In this document: piece after piece, positions 1 to 12,062 of the stretch | Position numbering within the stretch: position 1 is the first letter of the stretch | Layout: the number at the start of each line of letters is the position of its first letter | Translations under genes and position numbers: made by a program | From: Guyanagaster necrorhizus | Taxonomy: Eukaryota > Basidiomycota > Agaricomycetes > Agaricales > Physalacriaceae | Assembly (NCBI RefSeq): GCF_019112545.1 | Contig: NW_025064940.1 | Span: 124,001-188,000 of the forward strand | DNA: 64,000 nucleotides | Direction: 5' to 3' | The notes under the pieces: model-generated | Told to the model about the DNA's origin: nothing | Databases searched by the model: none | The model's input: only the letters and a program-made list of their open reading frames with translations

Positions 1-1089
1 CGACTTCTCAACATCAAATGAAATGCCTCAACAGCATATCACCTACAAATAGATGGCCAAACAGAATGGGCCAACCAGAAAATTGAAAAGTATCTACGAC
101 TTTTCATCAGTTACTGACAGGATGACTGGATGGAATGGCTGGCTTTGGCAGCATTCTAACACAACAATAGAATTCACTCTGCAATGGATAAAACACTATT
201 CTTCGTGAATTACAGATGGAACCCACCAATTGTGCAAACAGGATGGGTTCATACAACAACATCTGCTTCAGCAGACTTTGCCACAACAATGACAAAGATC
301 CACAAAGAGACAAAAACAGCTCTTGAAAAAGTGGCACTTACTATAAAAAAACAATACAACAAACACAAATAGGCCACACATGAATATTCACCCAATAACA
401 AAATCTGGCTGGACACGACAAACTTACACCTGCCACGACCAAAGCAAAAACTTGCCAACAAATGCACGGGTCCATTCAAGGTTCTACGGAAAATCAGGAC
501 CTCCACATATAAGTTGCAACTACTAGCAACTTGGAAAATTCATAACGTTTTCAATGAAACACTATTAACACTATATATGGCACCAGCCTTTCCAAATCAA
601 GAATGACTGCCTCCACCACCAGCAGAACTCATCGATGACAAAGAACACTACGAAATCGATGAAGTGCTAGACCACAAGATCAGAAAAGTCAAAGCACAAG
701 GTGGAGGCATGAAAACAACCTTTGACTACCTAGTCAGCTGGAAGAGATATGGACTGGAGTCAAACCAATGGGTCAATGAAAAATATATGAATGTGGAGGA
801 TGCCATACATGATTATAAACACAGGAACAACAGATTGAATGCCAAGGTGGTCATGTTCAACATTATATCTCAAGAACATGACATGGCAATGAAAGGAAGA
901 GAGATGATATCTAGCCAGATATACATCAACCAACCTGTCGAGCACACATACCGCTCAATAGAGGACGATGAAGATGGCGGTGCGACAGACAAGCCAGAAA
1001 TAGTCAAGACATACAGCAAAGAGCAATATCCGACCAGAGGTCCAGCAAATCAGCCACCTCCTTCTGAAAAGGGGGGGTTTTCACCCTAA
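1..1089 (+). pseudogene. Ty3/gypsy pol fragment: integrase end and chromodomain, decayed
   Basis: The left edge enters in the integrase catalytic core (AYHLQIDGQTEWANQ, around 35-85) and continues through the integrase C-terminal part to a chromodomain (around 640-830, with VSWKRYGLESNQWVNE). It aligns through its whole length with the intact integrase of the gypsy element at 59810-60643, so it belongs to the same or a sister family. Several in-frame stops (for example near 16, 115, 160, 370 and 604) break it. The last chromodomain part is still open from 664 to 1089 and has an extra C-terminal tail of about 80 residues not present in the intact copy. The rest of the element lies left of the window. 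It cannot make a working integrase. Confidence 0.9.
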
Positions 1090-1126
1090 CTTAACCATCA
1101 GGATGATGGTCTTAAGGAGGGGGTAA

Positions 1127-1644
1127 TGTTATGATTTTTCCTATTTTTTTTTCTTTTTTCTCAGGAATAACCCCTATCTTTGCTTAGTCAGGGTGCTTAG
1201 GTCAGCACTTAGGGCCATGGGAATGCTTAGCTCAGCAACCCAGTTGGTCACTCTCCTATCTCATATTGCTGTGTGCTGTGAAGGGAGAGACAATATCCCT
1301 TTTGTCCTCCAACTGCAGCACAGCAGTAACAGCACAACAGCAGGACAATAGCTTTTGTGGAGAACCTGGTAATAGCAGAGGTAACAGCTCTACAGCAGAA
1401 TAATATCTTTTGTGAACACTTATTTATAGCACGATAACAGAACAGTATTTAAGTAGCATAGTTCTTGCTGTAATACTCCAGTCTCGAACTAAAGTTTTAC
1501 TTCACCATCTTATCTCGAGCCAACTGCAATGCCTTGACAACACAACACTAGTCACACACAAGTGAACTCTAACAGTCTAACCCAAAGTGCGAGGTTCTAT
1601 TAGTTTATCATGTGTCTCTAGTCATGTGGAATTTGGGCTTAACA
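1127..1644 (+). repeat. 3' LTR of the gypsy remnant
   Basis: It starts TGTTATGATT directly after a polypurine tract (AAGGAGGGGG, 1114-1123) and ends GGGCTTAACA, the same LTR ends as the intact gypsy element at 53030-61103. A TATTTAAG box (about 1446) lies upstream of the likely RNA start, as in the intact element. Length is 518 bases against 427 in the intact copy, and the interior is only partly alignable, so this is a related subfamily. The target duplication cannot be checked because the 5' end is outside the window. Confidence 0.85.
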
Positions 1645-2771
1645 GTGTGTTAGTGTGAGTGTGGTCAGTGGATAGTGCTCTGCTGTACTCATTTTCACCT
1701 TGCACATGCTCAGATCCTCTTCAATGCTACTAGTGAAAACACACCTGCTTTATCAAATAAAATAGATATATAGTTGGACTGAGAATGGTTGAAGAGAGCA
1801 AGAGCAATACAAACTTCTGAAACAATATTATAGGTGCCATCTAATGATTATATCAGTACAACTAGACTCATGGCTTTATATCCTTATCTGTATGTCCACT
1901 GAGTCCTTGAGCTGCACTAGTAGTGGTGAAAAGAACAATAGCATCTCAAAGTAATTGAATGTTGGCCTTCAATATAATCCTCTCATCATTGTCAAGCTTA
2001 AATCTCACTGGATCCAGCATAAGCCTGTAAATCTGATTTAGTGCCTTTGGAGACCAAGATGAATAGAAGCTACTTTTTGAACTTGGTCAAGTCAATAGAG
2101 AACTTGTTGTCCATTATATAGATACTAGTAGTAGCAAAGCAAACATTAATTGCTTGACTCTGTTTGTCTTTCACCTTTGATGCTTACATAAACTGACAAT
2201 GATGAAAACAATGACAGCAACATTATTTATTTTATAATAATAGTGACATGATTGAGTTTAGCCTATAGCTATGGCAGTGTTTAGTATCCATCATAAAGAT
2301 AGATTCCAAGGGTGGAGAGTATTTTTGCAGACCTCTGCATGACTCTTAAGGTTGTCACAATCTCTGTCAACACAAAGATACAAAGCTCTGCTCATCTATA
2401 AAGAGGGATTGCTGATGCCATCTCTGTCTCAGTGCTGAGTCTCAGCTGATGCTGATTTATGAGAGACATTAGTGCCAGATGTCTCTTCTTCATTCCCACT
2501 TTCATCCTGCATCTCTAAGTGAGATAAGCTCTGCTTTCTCACTGTCAATCTTTTCTGACTATTAATCTCAGGCTTTGAGGCTTTGTCTTCTCTTTCACCT
2601 GTCAGTAACTCCTGTTGTCTGGTGAGGCTCTGCCTCTTTATTTATCTCACAATTGGCTCACTCAAGTAGTCTTGGCTTTGTCAGACTTAACTAATTTTCA
2701 TTCAGTATTACTGAACCATTATTGTACAAGTCATCAAGTTTTTTGTCCTTGACATTCATCTCTCAAATCTA

Positions 2772-4233
2772 TTGATCTTATTTATGACCTCCAATCTATT
2801 GACTGATATTGAACATGTCACTGTCTTGGCAGAACATTGTGAAGACCTTGTCAAGAAATATGTTAGAGACACTGTCAATATTCTCAACTTTGCAGACAGA
2901 CTTCACCAGCTTGGCATTTCATCTGAGGCCATCAGAGATTATATCAGACTTCTGCAGGAGTGGATTAAGCAAGCTGGCCCACAAAGCTTGACTATTGCCT
3001 CCTCTAACATACAAGATAGTGACAACAAGAATATTAGTGTGTCAGACCACAGAGAGACCACTCTATCAGACTTGTCTCAGGCTGAGGTCAAGGAGTTTTG
3101 ACAAAAGCAAGTTGAGAAATTCAAGACTACTGCTGAACAGCATCAAGAAACCAGATCTCAGATAGTTAAAGAAACTACTTAGGCAATGCTCTGTTCAAAG
3201 CTCCAATTCATTTATCAGATGTCTAGTATGAATGATTCTCAGAGCTCTATTGCTACAGTTCTTACTAGTATTCTGGGGCTCAGTGACACTGTCTCACCAA
3301 GGACAGCTTCTATTTCCCCAATGGTTCTTGCTCAAGCACCTCACCTTGCATCTATTGTCATCACTGGCATCTCAGATTCTCATCTTGCTGAGTTGTTCTG
3401 ACTCAGACAAGTTTATACAACTGAAAAGTCACTTGACAATCTCATTGCAGTTCTTTAAGCCCAGTTTCTGTCTGAACCTATTGCTCAGCCATTCTGGTGA
3501 CTCATTATTCAGAACCAGTATATTGACTTTTCAAAACTTTTTGCTTCAATAGACTGAGGATATGATCACAACAAGAAGGCAAAAGAGCTTATGGCAGAAT
3601 ATGCTATTATCAGGAAGGACATTTCATCTGCCAAGAAGCCTCTCAGGTCAGAATATGACTGATGCAGAATGTATGATACCTGGGCTAGAGGTGTTCAGGT
3701 TCTCTATCTGCACTATGAGGCTGAACTCAAAGTTTACTAAAAATGTATGATCAAAGTTTTTTAGACTGCACATTATGGCTCCACAGTTGCCATTCATATT
3801 GATGAAGAAGTTTGACTGTGATATGCTAAGTCCCCTTTTTATATAGATGTTCAAAGTGAACTACAAATTCCCATTTTTACCCAGGTCTTTTGCTCTTCTT
3901 CAACTTTTTCAGACACAAAATGATTTTTGTCTGCTTCACTCTCTGCTGCAAAAAGGTCAACAGTTCTATATGAAAACTGGAACCTGGGTTTCTGCCAAGA
4001 TCCATATGCTAATTGCCATAGGCATGATACCTGTAGCAAATATGAATCAGAACACTAAGCTAGAAACATCATCAAATATGCCAACCTCCTCCAATCAAAA
4101 AGGAGACTTAGATTTGAAAGAGGTAACAGTGAAGGTAATAGTAGCAGCAGCAGGGCCTAGGTCCTTAAGGCCTCAAAAGTGCAAATGCAAAGATCAGAAT
4201 ATTGGTCCACATTTTAAGCATGGCTATGTCTGA
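2772..4233 (+). pseudogene. gag-like protein of the DIRS-like element, broken
   Basis: The first part (2772-3101) reads as a helical protein with the core FADRLHQLGISSEAIRDYI, a sequence type I recall from gag-like proteins of basidiomycete tyrosine-recombinase elements. Later pieces (3186-3400, 3847-4233) are in other frames or separated by stops. Near 3965-4055 a Cys/His-rich stretch is readable (WNLGFCQDPYANCHRHDTCS), a zinc-knuckle-like motif expected at the end of such proteins. Stops and frame changes mean no full protein can be made. The assignment to gag rests mainly on position before the reverse transcriptase. Confidence 0.6.
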
Positions 4234-4389
4234 TCAAATACTTTCACATCATCCATATCTATATCTCCTGCTGCTCAATCTACTGAGTCAGCTGATCCTC
4301 TACCTTCTTCTCCTTCACATCTACTTAATGATTTATTCTTGCAGGCTACACTATATGCCTTAAAGGATTTTATTGTAGTCAACACACCA

Positions 4390-5892
4390 TTTAATGTCAA
4401 TTGCTTGGAGAATATCCTTTATTTTTATCCAAATGAATACTTTGTCTCCTCAGTCATTCATGGTCTTTGGAATGGATTCTGGCCTCTCAACCTTGGTGAA
4501 TGAAAAGACTCTTTCTATGACAAGACTGAGAATTATGCCACTAATCCTCAAAATATCAACAAAATATAAGCATTTTGTGATTATGAGATTGCAGCCAGAT
4601 GTTGGTCACCACCTCTACCAGATGGGTTTACACTCCTGCCAGGTATGAAAGTATCATCTATGTTCATAGTCTGGCAGAATAGAAAACCCCATGTCATAAT
4701 GGATTATACTTCCTCTGGTTTAAATGCAGGAATCCCTGCTAGCAAGGCAAAGATCAAATACAATGATATGCATCTATTTGGCAAGACTCTTTACAATACC
4801 AAATTATGACATCCCAATGCTGATTTCATTCTGTATAAAAGTGATATCACCAAGGCCTTTTTGAATTTACCAGCACATTCTCTATAGCAAATTCATCAAG
4901 TGGTCCTTGTTGACAACTAATATCACATCATTAGATGGCTTGTCTTTGAGAGCTGAGCTTCACCCAGGATTTAGTGCTCAGTCTCAGTCTTATTGTGCTG
5001 AGTTGGGATTCATTATCTTGACATCACTGACCTCCATGTTTATATGGATGACTTTTTTGGCTGAAATTTCACTAATCACCAAGTTTTCTATTGAGGTCAG
5101 CAGCAATCAGCATGGCAATTACAACTTTTGATATTTTGGAAATATATCTCCTGTCTCTTTGATGATCCAAAACAGTTGCATGGTCAGACTCTCAAAATCA
5201 TTGGCTTCTGGATCAATGCCAACCAGAGAAGTATCTCTCTTACACAGCAGTCAGTTACCAATGCCAGATCTGAGATTGACTCATTTCTTTCAACATCTGA
5301 AAGAGCATCTATTCTACAAAAATAGCAGCATTTAGGTGGATACCTGAACTGGATTCTGAATGTTTTATCATGGGGCTATCCTGTCCTTTCTTCTTTATAT
5401 AAAAAGATGGCTGAAAAGACTCACTCTTTCACAAAGATCTTCATCAATGCTGCAGTTAGAGAGGATCTCTCTTGGTTTTCATCTATTCTGCCAGATTCTG
5501 TAGGTGTTCATTTTGTTGACTCAGCTCTCTGGGCCAACTCAGAAGCTGATATGATATTTTGGATGGACACCAGCTTAAAAAATGCATTATCATTCATTTT
5601 TTCAGGAAATGGTTTTGTATATCAGCTCCATCTACCATCATCTAAAGATATGATCAACATCATTCTTTCAGCCATTCATTATGCAGTATCTCTACCCAAA
5701 CCCCCTCATCATCTTTTACTTTTCACAGATAGCCTTGATTCTGTCACTGCATTTGACTCTCTATCAGTATTAGAACCTCTTCACAATAGACTCTTACTCA
5801 GAGCTGCAGGCCTGATACTCCATTTAGGAATTGACATTTGTATTCGACATATTAACAGAAAAGATAATATTTGGGCTGATATGCTTTTCTGA
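4390..5892 (+). pseudogene. Reverse transcriptase-RNase H of the DIRS-like element, broken
   Basis: Reverse transcriptase motif A is visible at about 4837-4870 (KSDITKAFLNLPAHS) and motif C at 5035-5061 (HVYMDDFFG, the catalytic YMDD box). The connection region follows at 5128-5325, and the RNase H part is open at 5407-5892, with FWMDTSLKNALSF, LLLFTDSLDS and IRHINRKDNIWAD marking the acidic active-site strands and C-terminal helix. Several stops interrupt the reading frame, many readable as CGA-to-TGA or CAA-to-TAA changes. The RNase H lies directly in front of the recombinase, as in DIRS elements. Confidence 0.75.
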
Positions 5893-5972
5893 CTCTTTTT
5901 GGATGAATATCATCATAAATTTTCTGCTGACTATGTCTGCACTTTCACTCCACCAAGAGACCTACTGCTAGT

Positions 5973-6983
5973 GTGATGGAGACAATCTTTCTAACTGCAC
6001 TGGGCAAGCATGCCCCTTGCATTGCTCACCCAGCTTCCTCTCTTTCTCTTCTCAATAAACATGTTCTGTTTCTCCAAGCTCATGTGATTGAGCTCAGAGC
6101 AGCAAAGAGTTATGCAATAGGAGCATGTGACTACATATGGTTTTGCATTACTCATGCACTGCCACTTGAACTGACACCACTTACTCTCAGCAGGTACATC
6201 ACCTATATATCCCAGTTCATCTCATCTGGCCCAAAATACTTGACTGGAGTCCATCACTTTCTAAAAGACCTTTATCCTGACTTTGATATCAGTCACAAAC
6301 ATCCCATGGTGCAAGCTACTATTCATGGCTCAAGAAAGACAAGAGGTGGTCCCACATCCCAAAAACTACCCCTTCAATTATTCCATTTGATCACCTTTTG
6401 TCTTCTTGCTAACATCTCAGATTCTTATGATGACCTCCTATTCACCACCATCCTTGCTTGCTGCTTTTATGGCTGCCACCAGTCAGGTGAGCTCATTTGG
6501 CAAAATGACAAACAACTTCAGGACTTTTGCAAAATAATCAAACATTCTTCCTTCATCCTCCAAAAGAATGATGTACAATATCATCTTCCTTACAACAAGT
6601 CTGACCCCTTCTACTATGACACTGACATCCTACTCACATGACAGGAGCTCACCAACCCAGTCATGCTCCTATCACAATATATAAAACATCAAGATCTTCT
6701 TTATGGCCCACATGCTCCACTCTTCCTCAGTGAAAATGATGATATTCCATCATGAAATTGGTTCAACAAGAAGTTTTTTGCAATTCTAGACAGAGACTTT
6801 GGTGGTCACTCTGTTAGAGCTGGAGGAGCTATGTTTTATGCATCACTCAGACTTTCAGAGTCCATCATACAAGCTCTTGGTTGGTGGTCTTCTAAAACAT
6901 GGACCACTTACATTCAGAAACACCCTGCCCTACAAGCACAACTGCAATTGGCATATTTATGCATTCATCATCCCCTTCCCTAA
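5973..6983 (+). pseudogene. Tyrosine recombinase of the DIRS-like element, inactivated
   Basis: An N-terminal helical DNA-binding part (5973-6300) precedes the catalytic domain. The second half of the active site is readable: HSVRAGGA (His 6807-6809, Arg 6816-6818), then GWWSS, then the nucleophile region TWTTYIQKHP with Tyr at 6909-6911. The first catalytic Arg is replaced by Gln in FYGCHQSGEL (codon 6480-6482, CAG where CGG would be expected). Two in-frame TGA stops (6639 and 6752) also break it. All pieces share one frame, so only point changes separate it from an open gene of about 335 codons. Confidence 0.75.
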
Positions 6984-7312
6984 TCTGCAACCTGTTCAAC
7001 CTTCTTGAACCACCACCACCCCCACCTCTCACCAACCAAAAGCACATAATAGCCATTCACATGTTGCAATTGATTTGAGGGCAGTCTCTGAGGCCCTCAT
7101 TATAGCCGGTTACATCCCACTCCTCGAGCGAGCAGCAGAGGTGTATTGTAATAATTGAATGATAGTGCTCACCTCTTGCAACACAACAAGGATTGGATTT
7201 GTGCTTGCACATTTCGATTGACTTGATAACTAAATTAAGTAAACCAGTTGCGACGGGAGCAGGCTTAATATTCCCACGGATGTGCCGAGCCGCATCTTCT
7301 TCTCGAAGCTGT

Positions 7313-8058
7313 TCACAGCCAACCCGCATCTACCGAAAATTCAGGAAACAGTCCAATGATCTCAGCCGCCCAGTCCTGGGCAGCTTTCATTTGCTCCTCC
7401 GGCGCAATTCCCTCCAAATGGTCCTTGAAAACCAAGTAGCGCAGTATCGTGAGGAAGATCCGTGCATTCTCAATATTTAACCAGATTTCGATGTTGCGGA
7501 GCTTGTCTGAAGACGCTGATGCCTGTGCGTCACAGTATATGGCTTCTGCTGTCTGCTTCGCTGCGAGACATTGCCTTGATATATACTTCTCAGACGACGC
7601 TCCGGGGCTTATGCAACTAGACAATGTACGCACTGAGCGACGATCGACAAGCAATACTGCAGGACGGCCGTTTCTTCGGTGGATGGTTCTAACAAAGCGC
7701 GGCGATCCTCCAGATATGCATTGATTTCGGCGAATTTCGATTCAATAGACTGTTAGACCATGAGAAACCATTAATTAGTACTGGGCGTGCTAGTGAAGCG
7801 TACTTTCAGTCTTTCAGCCTTTATGTCCTCTTCTCTCCTCCTGTGCCCGGCCCACCAAGCGCTGCAGAATATTACAGGAACTGCGAAGCGCCAATATAGA
7901 CTCGACTGCACAAACAAACCGAGAAGTACGATATAGGTGTAAAAGTTTATGCTGTTGACCTGGTATTCAGCTGGTTCAGAAAATACCAGTACCGTATCCG
8001 GCGCGCGACATACCAGTGTAATCGCGTATAGGCATTTCGAATAAAACCTCTTTGCCAT
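7313..8058 (-). CDS. Hypothetical membrane-anchored protein
   Basis: The first exon (7771-8058 region, ending about 7787 at AAA|GTACGC) gives an N-terminal half with a hydrophobic segment (IVLLGLFVQSSLYWRF, then VPVIFCSAWWAG) followed by a basic, charged stretch. After an intron ending TAACAG, a second exon continues in phase (SIESKFAEINAYLEDRRALL). A third block, 7313-7600, is helical (KLRNIEIWLNIENARIFL) and ends before 7313. The junction between the second and third blocks needs a very short intron of about 41 bases or a frameshift, so the model there is uncertain. I do not recognise the family. It lies on the same strand as and downstream of the dioxygenase. Confidence 0.5.
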
Positions 8059-8214
8059 CGTGCGGGTACCTTTGCACGGTAATAGGCGACTCGAAAAAAA
8101 GAGAGTGAAAGGTCGTTAGCAGCCTGAACGTTGAACAGTTTATGTACTTAGATCGAAGTTCCTCTGTACGTGATCATGTTTTGTATTGTATTCAAATGTT
8201 TATGCAGACGAACA

Positions 8215-9555
8215 TTAGCCTTTCCACCAGTTGTCAATCTCAACACTGGTATTGACACCCATCGTAATGAATCCAGCAAAGCCCTGGTTAATAACTCCGC
8301 CAAGCATTTCCAATCTGTTCGCCAATTTTGTTAGCATGGCTGACATTTATACTCACTAACAAAACTGACCTGAAAACCGGGTTATATTCGCCCTCCGGAC
8401 CATGGGAATCCTCAAAGATGTTGAGGGAGTCGCGCCAGTTGCGTGTCCGGCCAACGGTGTCTTTGATGGGATTCGTCGTATAGGGATGCATCTATAGGGA
8501 TGTTAGATCGGGGTTGAGGAATGTGGACCTAAAGGCGTACCTTGTCAACTTGTGAGTTGATCTCGTCGTCGAAAAAGAATTGTCCGACGTGGACAAGTTT
8601 GCCAGCCTCGAATGTGCCATTTGGAAGGGGAGTCCAGCTGGGGAAGACCTTGGTATGGATATGTGTTGCGCGGCCTGTGCGTTTTCAGTATTAGCATAGC
8701 GACCTTCCTAAGAATACTTGTGACATACCTGTATAGTATCCAGGGAATATAGCTTTGAACAGACCATGGTCAGTACTGGAATCTCCAGAGAAGAATGAAG
8801 ACAGCTCACTAGAAAATTGGGCGACACCATTTTCATTCGTCGGCCAAGCGCCACGCAAGAACGTCTCGGCAGGCATCGTCCGAGGGAACGCGCTCAGCAA
8901 TCCGCTCCGCTTCCCACCGACTTGCGGCTTTTCATCGCGTAGCTCAAACGTAGGCTCCGGGTGCCCGGCATAGTGACCCGTAGCGTTAGCGTGCCAGATA
9001 TCAACGAGGATATTGGGAAGAGGCTTGCATGTCTCGACGTCGATGACACCGATATCGAGCAGAAGAGGTACACCAATCTGATACTCGGCAATGTTCTGGC
9101 GTATCGGATGGCCGACCTTGTGGTAGTAAGGTCCTTCCGTGACCGTTGGGGCTACGTAAAGCCGGTGAGATAATGGAGGAAAGGGGGAAACAAAGACGCG
9201 ACTCACTTAAAACACAAGTATTGTTGTCCATCTTGGCTTCCTCGGTGACTGGTGTGCAAGACATGAGCTCCTGCCCAGGCTCCGCATCATATGTACCGTC
9301 GGCGAACAGGTCTTGGTACGCAGGAAGCGAGGGGTTGCCAGCGAGGACCTTCTGTGCCCATGCCCTCTTCCGGTGTGCAGTAAATTCGGCTACAGCAGGG
9401 GCACAGTGGTACGCTGCCTGCTGCAGTGCGCGTTGAACCTCCCTTTCCTCCACGGTCTTTGGAGAGGAATGGGCCGTAGCGAGGAGAGGCAGAAGAAGAC
9501 TAAGCAGGGCGTGAGATGGAAGCAACATTGCAGAGGCGAGGGTGAGGGTTATCAT
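8215..9555 (-). CDS. Secreted intradiol ring-cleavage dioxygenase
   Basis: Six exons read in phase: 9207-9555, 8810-9151, 8729-8752 (24 bases), 8541-8674, 8370-8491 and 8215-8314. The enzyme family inserts O2 between the two hydroxylated carbons of catechols, using Fe(III) held by two Tyr and two His. The ligands are visible: the Tyr pair of TEGPYYHKVGHPIRQN, and PGYYTGRATHIHTKVF with Tyr, His, His. The beta-sandwich core GVIDVETCKPLPNILVDIWH fits. An N-terminal signal peptide (LLSLLLPLLATAHS) predicts export, the form common in wood- and litter-decay fungi. A second in-frame Met lies at 9528 and would also leave a signal peptide. The gene is tandem with the methyltransferase and halogenase upstream. 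Confidence 0.9.
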
Positions 9556-10184
9556 CTCACGATCAGAATCAGAGCTGTAAATAAGAGGAGCCGGAATACA
9601 CTTTTTCCGCTGGTCTCAGTACTATTCCCCCACAGCTGCCCCGCCCCCGCACAGATATTGAAATCCAGCTAGCTCTCGAACCATAGTCTAGAGGGCCGAC
9701 GTCGTCGTCCGCTCCTGACGGGCGAGAGAATTTGATGGCAAAGGACGCATGTATGATGAGGAACGATGAGGAATCAATGAGGAATCGGCTTAGTCCGTGA
9801 CACTGACTACATAGTCTAGCTGACCTATTCCTTTTAAAATTTTTTTTATGAAAACAGGCTCCGTGGGGTCGGGTCGTGGTGTCCTCTGTAAGGTTTGATA
9901 AAGGGGAGAAAATGTTTTGATGCCGAGTCGTCCAATCGAGCGGAGGGCATTTCAGGACCCAGAAGGTTCCTTATGTACCTGAGCTGTAACGAACGCATGG
10001 AAAAGAAAATCCGACAGCGACTGAGGCGAAAGGAATTATTATTAACGACTGTTGCCTTGGAACAGAAGTAAAATCAAATTGCCCTTCGGAAATGATCCGA
10101 AGCAGAAAAGAGAAGAAATTATTCGAAGAGACTTTATGATTACGGTACTACAGTGCAGTATGCTCAAAAGCAAATAATTGATCA
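9556..10184. other. Intergenic; promoter of the dioxygenase gene and 3' end of the methyltransferase gene
   Basis: No gene is readable. An A/T tract at 9833-9848 sits about 280 bases upstream of the dioxygenase start. Confidence 0.5.
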
Positions 10185-12062
10185 TCAGACAACAGCAGGA
10201 GTAGCAATGAGATGTGCTTGAGTAGCAGCCGCGCTTTTCACTTCTTCAATTTCCCACCCGGCAACCTGCAGAATATCGGAGAACTGGCGAATCGTCCGCT
10301 CCTGGCCATTCACCGTCACCAGCATCTGCCGCCAAGTCATTTTCTACATATGCATGGTATATAACGCTAGAAGTCGCACCTGGAGATCAAACAGATACTC
10401 CCCTACCCTAGCATGCCCAAAGTTTGCTAGAAGTGGCTTTGGCGGCAGAGGCTTTGCTGCACCGGCGATGTCATACGCGAATGGGTCTCGGCAGGCGTGA
10501 GACATGAGTGCATCGACGATGAGAAGCTTCGTGCCAGGACCTGCAGCATCACGCAACCGCTTTAAGATACTGATGCACAATGGGTCGTTCCAATCATGCA
10601 TGATCCAGCGCATTAAATAAACGTCCGCTGCTTGAATTGGCTGAGGCTCGAAAAAGTCATGCACTAGAGAACATGAGGTACGTCAAAACAAGAATATGAA
10701 CAGATGATTGGCCCACCTTGAAAAGCGACATGGCCACTGGACACAGCGATGGGTAATTCTTCTTTCCATAGCTACACAAAAGGTGCAGTTGTCTCTATCA
10801 ACTACCGATTGTCCGGTGCTTACCTTTCTGGCATCTTCGACAAACTTTGGTCGATCCTGTATGATTATCCTTAGATCTGGAAACGCTCTCGCCACAGGCA
10901 AAGTTGCCATTCCCACCCCTCCGCCAACATCTACCACCACGCTATTTTTCGGAAGCAGACCCCATTCAAAGCCTACGAAGACAAGCAAAAATGAGGATAG
11001 CAACGGCGGACGTTAATGATAACGCTCCTACCGTCAAGCATACTGGTCTTCGGAGCACAAGTCATCGCAAGTCCAAATTTTCGCCTCTCGACCTCGTTTT
11101 CAGGGAGATCCAACCATTGCCAAAAAGGCAAGTCAGTCTTTAACGTATAATTGAATGGAGCCTTGATATGATCTTCAGAGTACGCAAACGATGGATCTCG
11201 CATTGTCTCCGCCAGATATGAAGTGAACTTGAGAGTATGTCCACCACTGAACGTGCAGAGAATCAGGAAATGAAGACCACTAGGTTCAGGAAGAATTCCT
11301 ACGTGTATGAGACGAAGGCGGCTATGCCGACACCACCGTCCCATTTAGACTGAGCACTAGATAAAGAAGACGTGAATATAATCTGGAGAATAAGCATGCA
11401 GACTTCTCGCCTTTCTAACAACCTGTCAACTGATTTTTTGGTGTCGAGTAAAGACGAGATACGGTTGTTGGCAAAAACGTCGGGGGACACCTCTCGAAAA
11501 ATATGCTCTGAAGCTAGCAGGCGGAGGATGCGTGCTTTACCATGATTACTGAGTATGCATCAGCCAATTTGACATCATTGGACCTTACCTAGCTTCCCAG
11601 AGCTTGTGCGGCATAGGGCGGCAATTTTTCTGACATGTAGTCCCTGCATATCAAGGTAACGCTTGAGATGGATAGGTACCGAAACAAAAAGAAAGATAAC
11701 CTGAGGGCCAGCATCTCGCAATACCTCCGCAACATGAAGGTCTGTGGCCGTTCGAAGCGCCGAGGGAACGTGAATCTTAGAAAGCACTGAGTATAGTATA
11801 TAACGGTCCGGAATGGGCTCACCATCATAGCGGTCGAAATGAGAGTCAAATGAGCAGGACGTATAGTCGCCACCAGCTGAGCGGTCGCGGCAACAATACA
11901 AGAAATCGCGTCCGCGACCGCTGGGTCACTGAGTCCATTATCCGGAACCACGCTTTCATGGTAAGCCGAATCTAGGTCGGGGATTTGAACTCGCTCCTCG
12001 ATTATGTCGACGGACGCGGATATCAGATTTTCCAGAGAGCGCAGAATAGAAATCGAAGCCAT
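10185..12062 (-). CDS. SAM-dependent O-methyltransferase (class I plant/fungal type)
   Basis: Ten exons join in phase to about 465 residues: 11823-12062, 11701-11775, 11589-11643, 11423-11534, 11303-11356, 11032-11246, 10824-10972, 10717-10771, 10380-10663, 10185-10343. The protein should move a methyl group from S-adenosylmethionine to a hydroxyl, probably phenolic. Seen: N-terminal winged-helix dimerisation part (LHVAEVLRDAGPQ, LHVRKIAALC, KLARILRLLASEHIFRE), SAM-binding glycine loop VVVDVGGGVGMAT, and the catalytic His region RWIMHDWNDP. The start at 12062 gives the usual family N-terminus; an in-frame Met at 12122 is less likely. It shares strand and neighbourhood with a halogenase 472 bases upstream, suggesting action on the same aromatic substrate. 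The substrate cannot be read from sequence. Confidence 0.9.

Larger units (their letters stand above)
1645..7083 (+). mobile_element. Decayed DIRS-like tyrosine-recombinase retrotransposon
   Basis: Between the gypsy LTR and the start of CpG-normal host DNA near 7080, coding remnants lie in the order gag-like protein, reverse transcriptase, RNase H, tyrosine recombinase, all on the plus strand. That order, with a tyrosine recombinase in place of a DDE integrase and no LTRs, is the DIRS plan. The block is almost free of CpG and carries many in-frame stops. I could not identify the inverted terminal repeats or the internal complementary region by eye, so both ends are approximate. Bases 1645-2770 hold no readable gene and may be the 5' leader. 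Confidence 0.75.
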
